In this document: positions 49,928-62,436 of the stretch, in pieces
Position numbering within the stretch: the stretch's first letter is position 1
Layout of the letters: each line of letters begins with the position of its first letter
Source: Burhinus oedicnemus
Taxonomy: Eukaryota; Chordata; Aves; Charadriiformes; Burhinidae
Length of the DNA stretch: 64,000 nt
Assembly: GCA_008921705.1 (NCBI GenBank)
Contig: VFFE01007128.1
Coordinates: 622,212-686,211 of the forward strand
Direction of reading: 5' to 3'
Position numbers and translations under genes: made by a program
Notes under the pieces: generated by a model
Told to the model about the DNA's origin: nothing
Databases searched by the model: none
Seen by the model: the letters and a program-made list of their open reading frames with translations, nothing else

Positions 49928-52900
49928 GTGAGTCTTATTGATTTGGGGTTTGTGAAGACTTTGAATGTCAGCAGCAGCAGAATGTTATGTATTTGGACAC
50001 TGCACAGCCAGGGCTGTACAGGAACTGAAGTGATAACCAGTGATAATTATTATTCATATTTTTCGCACTGCAACAGCGTACAGGAGCCTCAGCCACAGTT
50101 GAAGGCCTCACTTTACTGGCCACTGAACAAAGAAAGTCAAATGATAGTCCCTGTCCCAGCAGACCTATAGGGAAATTAAAAAAGAGACAAGTAGATACAT
50201 CAGAGCACAGGGAAATAACAGCATAATATTTCTCAACATGTTGTGATCCACATATACAACTTACCAAAGGCCACAGCCGGGCTATTTCTTATTAATTAAT
50301 GAACATATGGCTGCAATTGCACAACTATTCAACATCCTTCCTGTATCCACATCAGAGAACTTTCATCCGAACAGTGAGACTTCTTACCTTAGCAGACTAG
50401 CGCAGGACACAAAACATTAAAAGCGAGAGTGCTTGGAATTGGGCTCGGGTGTTTTCATTCCCCCTCTCCTCTTTAAAGTGACCATCATCTAAAGCATTAG
50501 AAATACATCTGGACTATTATGATGCACCAGATTAGCATTTGGATGGTCAGAAGATGAGCAATGGGTTACAGTGGCATGGCTTCCACTAATTCCTTCATGG
50601 CCAGAGGCCTTAGATGATGTGGTTATCGCTTCCAAACTCAGCCCGCTGAGTCCGCTGCAGAGGTCACCAATCAGGTATTCCATACATGAATTTCTAGGTT
50701 TTTCCTTTTTAAGTAAAATTTCATTAACTAATTTTGGTCTTTGGGACCTGCTCTTTATTTGGCATTTCCTGAAAAGATCCAGAAGGTTTTCGTTTGAAGT
50801 TCATTATTTTTCCCCCTCTATCTTTCTAGTCCTGAAACATGAGGAAAAATCTTTATTTCTCCTTCTTTGAAGGAATGCCTTGAGCTTTAATCATTTAATC
50901 CTTGTTAAAAAAACAATTAGGCACACATCTGTTCCTAACTCTCAAGTAAGCAGTAAGATGGTAAAAAGTCCAAATCAGAATACTTGCTTGTAGATCTGAG
51001 AAACAAAACCTGGAATCTGCCCTGTGGCACAAAATGTGTCTCCCCTTCTAGTGCTTAACAGCAAAGTAAATTACTGATCTATTCCCTGCACGCCAGTCAT
51101 ATGTTGGGCAAGGTAAACTACCAGTTCATCTGTTGTTGATAACGATAGGCTTACAGAATAAGCCTCAAACATTGTATTTGTTCTACTAGCTAACTGTTAC
51201 AGAGAGTTTAGCGTGACACATTTGCCAAGGAGCAAGAGATTGTATGTTTCCACAAGCACAGAGAGAGAAGACATATCCTTTCAGGATAGCTATTCAAGAG
51301 AAAACAAACCAAAACAACAACAAAACCCCCATCTCACTACATAATTCAGCACAATCACTTCCACTTCTATTAAAAACTGGAATGTGTCTTAAAAAAGAAG
51401 CCACAAAACCCTCCATAGCTGAAAAAAATTACACTAGAGCAATTAACACTCCTAAGCAGAAATTCAGGTTTCTAACCAGAGGTGCTCAGTGCGATTTCGG
51501 CATCCCTGACCTAGCAGGTACGACACAGGACCATGTAAGGAGATGCATACCCTTCTGGAGCAGGATCTGAAAGCTAAACAGGAAGCTTGGGAGCTTCTAA
51601 AAAATGCACTAGACTAACCATAAAGGATGAGATTTGGCTGCTTAACATCAAGTGGGTTTATACAAAAACAAAACAAAAGAACCTTTGTGCATAAGGCTCA
51701 CTTTCAGCCATTAGACTTAGAAACTTCCTATGATCCTAATGCAGGAAAAGACCAACCCCCTTTTGCTTCACACCATCAGTATAATGCCTCAAGGCACAGT
51801 TATTGTCTTGCCGCAATGAAATAAGCACTCTGAGAAACGAATGAAAGTGTTGCAAGGAGAAAATGATCATGGTTTCACATCTACTTGAAGTTAGTACAAG
51901 CCTGCCCTGCTGTTGCCTTAAGTGTTTCCAGCTACTTTACATATACCTGTCACAGACAGCATCCCCTCCTTTGCCCAGGCACAAGGGACTGCATACAGCA
52001 TGATGAATTGGATCTGAATTAAAAATTCACTTCTCCCCTCCCCAAGCCAGGTTACTTTTAGCCTGGATTAGGTCCCTGATGTAGCAGCCTGCTCAGCTAC
52101 AGGAATGCTTGTACTCAGACGAAGGAGGTGGCAGCATCAGAGCAGAAGTAAGAATACTTCTTCAAAATGACGGTCTAAAAAGTAGCAGTGAAAGGATGGT
52201 GTACAAGCATGCCTGAAGCCTCGCACAGGTACTTGTGTACCAGTTCCATCCATGGTCTGAACTGACAGGGCATAAACTCTCCCTTGTCCAGAGGCTGTTC
52301 AGAGACATGTCTGTAACCGTACGTGCTCCAGTAACCCTTTCTTCTTCCTGGGAAAGAGTAGGTCCTAATCAAGACAGCACATTCAGCTCAGCAGCCTGAT
52401 TCAACACAGGAATATAATTTCATACACTGTGATGAAAACAGTAAAGGGCTTACAGGGAGGGGGGGGAAAATCTGGTTTAGTCAGATGGAACCTGAGCTGA
52501 TGACTGAACCTTGAATAGCCGTTCATACCTGTGGTGCACATAAATAAACAAAGTCACTGAACTTACCCTGGTTAAAATTATACCCAGTTGTAAAAAAAAA
52601 AAACCACCACCCTGATTTACCATGAAATGTCTCTGTGTCTTCCTCAAAGGTCTAAATGAATCTTTCACTTTATGTCATGGTTTTCTTTTGCCCAGACCAG
52701 TCACTATTATGCATGGTATCAAAACACTTCTATTAAAATGCTAACTTTCTTAATTCACACTTTTTGTTTCTCTGTGCAAGTTTGTATGTAGGCCAGCCTT
52801 TAATATCACAGCATTTTTTCCTCGCTTAATCAAAGCCTTGTGCGTGAGGACACTTATGCACAATAACTTGGTATTATTCAGCCAAATCAGAACACCCTAT

Positions 52901-55732
52901 GTTCAACAAACAGAAGTATAAAACAGATTTTACAAATTTATGACATACATGTCAGAAATATTTCACAAGTGATTTTCATTTCAAAACTTTGATTACCCTT
53001 TTTCTCTGGAAAACAATCCTCTTGGGCAGATTGGCTTGAACAGCACAAAGCACACAACTCTCACTCTAATGCACACATACACTTCCGCAGGAAAGAAAGA
53101 ACTAGAGAAAATAAGAGTTCAATAGCATTCACTATCAGCTTTTAAATACTGATAAAGAACCCTTGGAAAAGAGCATTTCTGAACATACAGCAGCACTACA
53201 GCACTGCAAACCCTACCTATTTCCCTTTACTCTGTCTATACTACTGAGGAAACTCCGCTCCAGTGAAGTCAATGGATGCTTTGTTACCAATTCTTAAATG
53301 ATAAAATACCTCCAACAGTGTGCAAACACATTAGCAAAGTCATCTCTTCCTGCTGCGTTCAGAATAATGGTACAAAGGACTACCTGACTTAAAAATTTAA
53401 CTGTGGTACACAGAAATCAAAATGAAGCCTATTTTTCTAAGGCAGTACAATTCAAACTGCAAACAAATCCAAAGGCAACTGAGGACACAATGAAGAAACC
53501 CTGGGGAGGTATGTCTCAAGCAGAAGGTGCTTCAAATGCCAAATGGCTGGACTGGACGGCCCTTGGAAAGGAGATGCCACCACAGAGCGTAGGTGGACTG
53601 AGCTTGCACAGAGCATCTGAAACAATACGTTGAATGTTTTGGTCCAGCTTTTCTTATTTCTGGTTTCCATACCATTGCTAATAATAAACTGCCAGATGGC
53701 AACTGAAAAGAGTGTGTTGTGTGATCTTCAGTTGCTGAAGCACAACGAACTTGGGGGAATCCTGTCATTGACAGACAAACACATCCACTACAAGATGCCA
53801 AACATTTACACTGCCAGATCTACTTAAGGTGGAAGAAAACTACTCATCCATCTGGATCAGTGGATTTCCATGAGTTTATGAAGAGGAGGAGCATAACCTT
53901 AACACAGTAAGTCAAGCTCATGCAACACAAAATTTAAGGTTCTTTTTCCAAAGATGTAAGAAACCTGTGTCTGCATTCTCTTCCACATTTTTTCGGAAAC
54001 ACTCAAGACACACCTTTCTATTAAAAAAAAAAAAAAGGGTAAAGAACTAAAGTTCCCTCACTTCCTTGCTCAGAAAATACTCATTGTTTGGATAAGCCAC
54101 TAAATTAACTTCAGCTGTAGAGAAAATGACTCATTAAACAGAACAATCAAAAATTTCACTGGAGAGAGGGGGAGGAGGTAAGGAGGAACTTTAACCTTCC
54201 CCCTCTCCTGCCAAATAAATGACACAGTAGTTTGAAAAAACAAACAGAACGCAGTAACACTTCTTAATAAATAAGGCTCAAAACAGAAAGCTACAGAAAA
54301 TTGAGGCAAAGAAAAAAAAAAGCCAAGCTACGGATGACTGTCGTAGCTCTTGGAGCATTTTAATCCTCCAACTGTACTCATATACATCTGGAAACATTGG
54401 ACGGAGCAGCAGAAAGGCAGAGCTCTCTTTGAGAGGTTACTTTCAAACGTAGATCACCATGTTAGAAGTTCAACAAATAGTTAAAAGCAAGTTTTGTTTT
54501 TACAATCACACATCTGCCAGACAACACACATTCAGTTTTGTATCACACCACAGGGGACAAAATGCAAAAGATTATTTAATAAAAGAACAAAAATTTTCTT
54601 CCACAGACTCATGTGAGTTGCTATGAGATCAGCAGGAAATGTTTCAGGGAAACTGTTTCCTTCTATCAGAGTCACTTACTTATTGAATCCTCCTATAATC
54701 ACTAAATTTGAACGAGAATTGGGGGCAGAAACCTGCCTGTTTCTAATACGACATCTTGAGTAACTATATCAGAAGGTCTAAAAGACAGCTGTCTGAAGCC
54801 ATTACATGTATTTTTCATTTTCACCTGAAAATGTTTTCCACCTACATATGACCTTATCTAAACCAGAAAGGCTAATTTGTCAGTGTGGATTTTGGTTTTG
54901 GCGGTAAAGGTTTGTTTGAGATGACGACAAACATAAGCAGCTAAACTGGTATGAATACTAAAGCAGCAGGTGCAGGCTTGCCAGTAAAAGATTCTCAGAT
55001 ACAGCTTACTATTTTTTACCTAAACCAAAACTAGCCCTAATGGAGAAGGGCTTTTTTCAGTAGCTTAAATACACCTCTACTGCATTCGCACTTAAAAGTA
55101 GTACCTCCAGGGCAAGTGAAGAAGCAAACCCATTTTGATAAAACCTCTCTGATTCTAACCCAGTACACCTGCAAAGGCTTCTGGGGCTGAGGGACTGGTG
55201 GGACAGCTGGCTCTGGCCAAGTCTCGGCTGGCCAGGATTGTACCTCACTAAAGGCACAGTTTAACAGCAACTACACAGGCAGGCAATTTCAAACACAGTT
55301 TTTGCAGTTGGCAAAAGGAAAACCCAGACCAGAAGCAGCAGTAGCATAGGTCAAGACAACTGTGGTTTCAAGGAGTGTATAAGGCACTAATCACGTAAGG
55401 TCTTCTACTTGAAGTTTTAAATAACCCAAGTCTAGACTGCGGGGAAAAAAAAGAAATTTAAATGCTGCCTGAAAGAATACTGCAGATGAGGTTTCACAGT
55501 TGGTTTTAACCAAACTAGGAGCAAGCTAGACAAGTGGTCCATCATTCCCTCCTAAATACATTTCCAAGTGCTCCCCTGCACCATCACCTGTGAGCAACCA
55601 CAGGTGATGCCAAAACCAACTCTCCTGAGAAATACGTAGTCAAGGAGACAGCAACAACAGGGTGGCCTTCAATTACTTAAAGCTGATGGCAAAGCTGCGC
55701 CCTGCATTCTGCTTCTAAAATGGAATGATTAC

Positions 55733-55778
55733 CTGTACTTATCACAGCTCTTTCTGGCCTTAAGTCTGTCATATGTAC
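55733..55778 (-). other. Candidate 46-nt exon
   Basis: On the minus strand, GTTCATGCAG and CAG/GTAATC bound 46 nt. Two frames are open: VHMTDLRPERAVIST and TYDRLKARKSCDKY. The second ends with AG and would join in frame to the 45353-45389 candidate (AG + A). Because two frames are open, neither is convincing. Confidence 0.15.
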
Positions 55779-58700
55779 CTGCATGAACTGAGCCTAAAGA
55801 CTCAGAACATAGAAAGTCACAACAATGGTAGAAGTTGCAAGTATGACTATAGGATACAGATTCCAGACAGTGATTTGTATCACTCTTGACTTCACAAAAA
55901 CAGAACAAAAACCTTCAAAAAGTTACAGTGAAGATCAATAAGATGCTACTATTAAGAGTGTATCAGTTAAAAACACAACAGGTTGCAAAGCTCCAGAAAC
56001 AACAGGAGTCCTATAATGCTAAGGCTATCATTAAGTGTTCTGTAGTCCTGTTTATTCTAAACATATAGCAGTCCTGCTAATAGTCTTTTGCTTTTACCTG
56101 TTCCTTCAACCTAAACGCAAACGCTGAAATGTGACCCAAATCCATAAGGCACAATCAACATCACAGGAGTTATTTGATAAAAGAATAAAAGCTGATGAGC
56201 TACTCTAACAAACACAGAAGTAAACAAGCTTGAATCAAGACAGATCAAACATCTCACCAATCTTCAGGAGAAGAATTTTTGGAAAAGATGAAACGCCCAA
56301 GGTAGGAGATAAATTAGACACTGAATTACAGATAATTTTGTAGCACTTTAGAACTAACTCATTACTATAGCTAATTAAAATTAATGGGGACTTGCTATTA
56401 AATTGAACAGAACAGCGTAGTAACAGCTTACAGAAAAAAAAAAAAGAAAAAAAAAGTTACAGGGACACATTCTAAAATGAGGTATGTTGACCTAGTCCCA
56501 TCAACTTCAAGTACACACAGCGATTTATGTCCATTGAAGATTCCTCCCCTTCCCCGCCAAGATGAGAAATACTTCATAGCACACTCATGTGGAAGGATCT
56601 TTAGTCAAGCCTTCCTCCAAAATATGTTTACACAAATGTTACAAACATCTTACATATTTTTTCTCCTCTAGCAATTCTTAGGACACCAATGCTTTCCACT
56701 ACTGCAATCCCACAACATTATCAGCGTAAGTCACTTCATTCATACCTATGTTTAAAATTTTATAATAGCCTATCAAGCTAAGAGATTGTGAATCATTCAA
56801 GCCATTAAAGCCCAATTACATCAACTGAAATCTGAGCTTCCCAGCATTATTCCAATTTCCCCTTCTGCTCACTCAGTCCCTGTACCCCTTTCTACACAAC
56901 TTTGCCTTCTCTAACCTTGTGAAACTTCTCTTACAGAAGACCCACTAACTGGCCAGCCAATTTACACAGCCTGCCTGTCACCCTTATCCTTCAATACGTT
57001 TAACTACCATTTCTCTGTACTTGCGGTTTTGTCCTTTCCTCTCACCTCCCTAATCTCCTACCACTTCATGTATTGCCTGCTCCTCCTCCTCTGGATCAGA
57101 TGAGGTCCTGTAACCAGGTCTCTTCTGTGCCTACACTTTATTGCTGCACGATCGTATCAGTTCAAATATATTTAATTATCATGTATATACTGACACTTGG
57201 CTTCACGGTGGATTAATTCAAATTGAAGTGATTAAAATAATCAAATTTAGATTAGCAAATGAGGAAACTTATCTTTTTATGTTCTTAATGGTCATTCTCA
57301 CAGAGCAATAACCACTAAATCGTGCTGATCTGCAATATAACCTTTTAATTTAGCATTTGGTATAGTCCCTAGTTAGACAATACTGTTAGTGTATATTTAT
57401 GCAGGTTCTTGACATGAAATTAATGACCAATACAGGTCACTATTTACTAGCTGTTAAATTTTACATTTATGACTTTTCAAGCTGTGTTTGAATGAAAATC
57501 AGGATGAAACTGTAAAGTAGTATAATAGTATGCTCTGTATTTAGTTATCAGATAACTAAAAACCAACAAAATATCCTGAATATATAAGGAAGTTGGCTTA
57601 ACAAACCTTGCATTTAAAGACAATTCCTTTTTTTTTTTTTTTAAAGCCTCCTCTTTATTTAGTAGGTGAAATTGAGTGGGCTTGGCTACTACAGACTTCA
57701 AAATTTCAGATTTAGTAGAGTACATGGGTTTTTTTAAACTAAAAAACTTTAGGAAGGAACTCTGTTTTCCTACCTTTTCAGTTTCAGTTAATCTCACTCA
57801 ACTTTGAATAAACCACTCATGTAATTAGGTTAGTCATACGCTGCAATGAAAATAAATTTCTCTGGATATCTACTGAAGTAGCTGCTGTCCTCAAAAAATT
57901 TTAGCACTTCAAACCCTAATTCTGGATACTTCACCAATCATCTTCACTAGAGCAATGGTTTCATTTCCTCTAAACACTTGATAGTTACGTTGACTGAAAG
58001 GTCTGTCTTAATTTAGGTAGCAGGAGTATATTAAAGAACATCTAGTCCTGAATACTGGTTTCTTTTTAAGAAAGCATTATAAAAATTACTTCAACCTGAA
58101 CCACCCCCCTTTCTCAACCTCAGTTTGCCTTCTCCAGGGATGTGCTACCACTACCTCAGGGTCAAAACAGAATTTAAAAGAAATGTAAATATTTGCTCTC
58201 TTCCTGGGAAAGCACTACATAGAGAGAAGGGGAAAAGAGTGGATGGGCATACGGGGAATTGCATCAGTATAATTAGAGAGTTTTATCAAGCTGGTAAATG
58301 TCTGTGTAGGCAATCCCGTGGCTCTAAAGGGTACTTCCTAATTAAAAATATGCACCCCATTTTCCAGAGCCTTCCTACTGAAGAAACATCTCACCACCAC
58401 CGCCCAATTAGATCAAATTGGGTGGCTGGCTGGTTTTGTTATGTGCATGATAATACAAAGACTCTCCAAGTTCCTGCTCAACAAAGGCTTGTGTGAAACA
58501 GGCTTTGAAGACACAATAACATTCCTCTTGCGAGTTTCAAGCCCGGAGGCTAAAAGCACCAAGTAACTATTCATTCTTCCATCTTGAGACACATTCCTAA
58601 CCTAGTTCAAAGGCCTGAAAAAACATGCCCTAGCTACACGCCTGCACACCTTCAGAAGGGCTTTTCCCTTGCATCAGAGCTTGCTAGGGAAAGAAGTTTC

Positions 58701-60530
58701 ATACAGAAAAGAACTACATGTATTTGAGAGTTTTGTGCCATTTTTAAGAACCCTTAAACTGTTTCAAGTATTCAAGACTGTCTTGCATATGAAGTGATCG
58801 GCTACGTTAATCCATTTAAGAATAAAGTTTCACCATTTACGTGTTTAGACTATAGTGTTCATACACAGTGCACCGATGCTAGCAGATACCCGTTCTTTAG
58901 TTTCTGCTCCCAAGAAGCAGCCGTGGATGGAAGGAGTGTGCACATCAGTTGTAAAAGGAAGAGGATGATTTGCAGCTATTTGGTTTCCATCACTGCTTTT
59001 CTATTTAGCTTCATCTGCCTCCGTTTTCACCTCAAACTGGTAAGACAGATGTAAATCACACATGGCTATCCACCCATATCAAGATATCCAAGGAATTCAA
59101 CAACATTCTTCATCATGTTCACCAGATGATCATAAAGTCAACAAAATACAAGATTATTTCCAAAATACTGACACTAGAACAAATATTAACTTTCAATGAG
59201 AAAAATATTTACAGTTTTCAACCTACAGCTTCCTAAACAAACTAAATTCCTCTTTATACATTTTATTTTTCTGTTTCTCAGCAATCTGAATGCCATTATG
59301 TGCAAAATGAGGTAATATAAACAGTTACTAATAATACGTCAGCCTAACTATAGTTGTCATTTACTTGTATGGAACCAGCACAGAGAAACAGTGGGAGCAC
59401 GCAGATGAGAGTGAAGGCAGCTGAGGTGAGACCACCCTTTTCAGTGAAGCAAGCTGTTTCAATCTGCCCAAACATCTTGCGGGACCACACCCTAGATGTG
59501 CCAGCCAGCCTGCACTTTAAGATTCCTGAACACACAGCGGATAGCAAGTTCCCTTTGTTTGTAATGGTTTTCAGCACACAGTAAGCTTTAGAAATGCTAG
59601 GGTCTCCTTACCTGTGTTTCATTTTATGTATGTGATCAAGCAATTAACTATTTAGTACTCGTGCACTTCCCTTCGTTTGTCAAAGGGCAACAAACACTTA
59701 TTATTCTGCAGTTTAGTTGTCACCAGTTAATGAAAAAAATTTTAAAAATATCAACTTTGTCCTGCAATACAGAAAATCAAAAGTGGACCAAGTGTTAAAA
59801 GTACCCTGACACAGCAAAACACGAAAGGATCGTAGATTGTGCCTATGCTTTGCAAATAACTCAAAAACAGAAATAGGGTAAATATAGCAGGTTAAAGAGG
59901 TGATTTTTTTCACTTCTAACAAAGTAGTTCCTACCTGTCCAAAATATATTTTGGTCCTCCTAAGGATTTCAATTAGTCACTTTCGTTTTCACCGGATGAA
60001 AATGGTTCTGTTTGAATTTACCATCACTGCAAAAAGGTGAGTATTGCTTATTTTTCCCTTCATGCAGCCATTGTACAGATCCTCATTCCCACCGAAACAA
60101 GCAATACATTACCTTACTGACATCTACGAGTCATTTCAAATCCTCTGGGCAAGCTGAGCTGTCCTACCTCTTCCAAGGACACTGCAGCTGGGCTACCTGC
60201 TGTTGGTCACTTCCATGAAAGATAACTGTACTATGAAAGGAAAATCCTCATGGATATATTCCAAAGTAGAAAAAAAAGTAAGAGAACATTGGCTGAGCCT
60301 CAACTGACTAAATAACTTGTTAGTTTATTTCCTCATTATTCCCTAACATTCTGCTCCATAAATGCTACATTTTGCTATTTTGAAGTAATAAGTAATTCAG
60401 AACTTGTGATCAGGAATTACGTGAGAGAAATCAGGAATTACAACAGCACAAACTTTTCTGAGGGAACAAAAATTAATCCCATCCTTCAGAGACTGTTCAG
60501 CCAATGTCTCTCTCCATCATTTACCTACAG

Positions 60531-60686
60531 CGCCTGCAAGAGCCAGAAATGGAACAACACCCATCATCTCAGCAGAAATGCCCAAACTGTATTTCTCTGG
60601 GTATCACCATTAGAGAACAAGTATCATCAAAAACCACATTGTACCATGGCAGGGAAGGCAGCAGACATTACCAGCCCTATGTCATG
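60531..60686 (+). other. Candidate exon, 156 nt, open through all 52 codons
   Basis: The + strand has a good acceptor (TCTCTCCATCATTTACCTAC then AG) and a strong donor (ATG/GTAAGC). The length is a multiple of three and phase 0 is open through 52 codons, beginning RLQEPEMEQHPSSQQ and containing CPNC. A second frame is also open. This is the longest open segment in the window outside CR1 with strong sites at both ends. The product is not recognised; an lncRNA exon or chance are alternatives. Confidence 0.25.
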
Positions 60687-61932
60687 GTAAGCGCAGGCAC
60701 AGCAAAAGACATTCTATTGCACCTGTTTCTTCTCCAGGGAAGAGTTTTGGGGGTTTTGTTTTGTTTTGTTTTTTAATATCAGTATGAAGGCTTTTGCATA
60801 CCACATGCATCACTGCCGACACTGACTCCCAAACACCTTGTCAATCACTTGCATAGGAATCATCAAACTAAACTGGGAAGTTACTGGAAGACCATAGTCT
60901 CCTTCCACTAGTAATTTTCAAGGTGTTCCAGCAAAGTGACTAAACATTACTTATGCTTGGGCACTAGCAGCACTCCTCTGGTGTGCAGTGCATACAGAGG
61001 GCTTCCCAGCTCCCAATTTGTCTCTGAAGTCGAGGTCTCCCCTCTTGCTTGTTCCCTGTTATCCAGGGGTTAAAATTTCCTTTTCTAACACAGCTATCTT
61101 CTCTTCAAAATGAAGGCCAGCTACACTGAAGATGAATTACCATTCGGTGTTTTAATCTAAAAGATTCCCTCACTGATACACATCAGCTGTCACTCTAGAT
61201 GTTTTTTTGCATCTCTCTTGTACAGAGCACAGGGCACAGGAAGCTCGAGTCAGAACTAAAGCAAGCAAGTCACAGCTTCAGCCATGGTGTTTCGAGCTCC
61301 CCACCTCCCTTCCACTCCTCTACAGTCACTTAAAAACTGATAAACAGTGAGACCCCAGCTAAGATATGCCATAAAACGAGGAATGAACTCAGTCTTCTAC
61401 CTCAATCTACACTTCCCGAGTGTCTTCGATTCTCTCAACCAAGACGTGTCTTCTCCACAACTCTGGGCACAGCATTTAAACATGGATGTTACCAGTGAGG
61501 TAGACATCCAGGATCTTGTGAGGAGAATGAAGGGCAGCTTTGGGTTGGGTCTGTTGGTTGCTTTTGTTGGTGGTAGTTTTGGGTTTTTTTTCAGTCTACA
61601 GTTCAGTGAAGGCAGAAGGAACCCATGCAATCACTGGCTTAGTCTCATCCACTCCTTCAGGGAACTGTGCCATTGAAGGAAAGCTCCCACACACAGACTA
61701 GTTACATATTTTATTGACTGGCAAAGCCAGCTTATGGAGCTCTTGCCCCCTAGTTACATCTTAACAAGTATTTGTGCACCACACTGAAAGCCAGACTGCT
61801 GAAACAGGACAAGAACCAAGGCTGATAGGTAATTCACTTTTTTTCTATTCACACACATTCTATATTTCAAAGAAAGCTTGTCCAATGCTTAGGTGCCCTG
61901 GTTGGTTACAAATACCTAATCTACACAGGTGC

Positions 61933-61952
61933 GGGGGGGGGGGGGGGGGGGG
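61933..61952 (+). repeat. G20 homopolymer
   Basis: Twenty uninterrupted G after GTGC. It can form G-quadruplexes and is a known type of sequencing and assembly weak point, so the exact length should not be trusted. It creates the poly-Gly and poly-Pro stretches in the overlapping spurious ORFs (61774-61998 + and 61860-62165 -). Confidence 0.97.
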
Positions 61953-62174
61953 AAGAGCACATGCAGTCCTTTTGCCACTTCTGAGATTAAAAGTGTAAAT
62001 AATAACCCATGAAAGAGATGGAGAGCAAGAAAGGGTATTTAATGCAGCCTTCCGCATCCCTTGTTCTGATGCTTGCAGCTTCACCTCTCCCTTTCCAGGT
62101 CCAGATGTTCTCTCCCTGCCACCATACCTGCAAACATACCAAGTAGCTTTTCCTTCCTCTTTCACATTGCTCAG

Positions 62175-62436
62175 ACACCAACAGGAGAAACAACAACCGC
62201 AGCCTTCCCACTCTCAGCCAGAGCCTGGACAGCCTCGCCTGTCGGGAGGAGCACAGGGAAAGCTGGCAGAGGCCAAGGCAGCAGAGCCCACTGGGCTGCT
62301 CATTGGAAAGGACATGCAAAGCTTCAGGGAACTGGAGCACCCTCACTGCACGTGGAGTTTTCAGGAGAACAGTTTAGCTGAAGGTGCTCAACAACTTTTT
62401 CAGGCATGTGCAAACAGACTGTTTGCAGGCCTGTAA
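62175..62436 (+). other. Candidate exon or GC-rich ORF patch, unidentified
   Basis: An excellent + strand acceptor (TTTTCCTTCCTCTTTCACAT then TGCTCAG) ends at 62174. Two frames then stay open; one runs to a stop at 62434-62436 and is Gln/Pro-rich first, then reads GGAQGKLAEAKAAEP and LLIGKDMQSFRELE. There is no clear donor before the stop and no AATAAA close after it, so a terminal coding exon is doubtful. The patch is GC-richer than its surroundings, which lengthens open frames by itself. Confidence 0.18.

Larger units (their letters stand above)
49770..60530. other. Large non-coding stretch right of the CR1
   Basis: No confident gene. Homopolymers: A14 at 54023-54036, a nearly pure A tract at 56432-56455 and T15 at 57628-57642. 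A pyrimidine-rich stretch at 56850-57130 has several acceptor-like sites but no paired donor of note. A + strand donor AAAAAG/GTGAGT near 60038 and another, CAAACTG/GTAAGA, near 59040 (with an upstream TTTCTGCTCCCAAG acceptor) define weak exon candidates; the latter frame encodes a hydrophobic end but is unidentified. Exon candidates 49821-49927 and 55733-55778 are listed separately. Confidence 0.5.

Noticed and set aside
52560..52610. Strong minus-strand donor CAGG/GTAAGT
   Set aside because: It is preceded by AACCAG directly and a T-run; there is no room for an exon.
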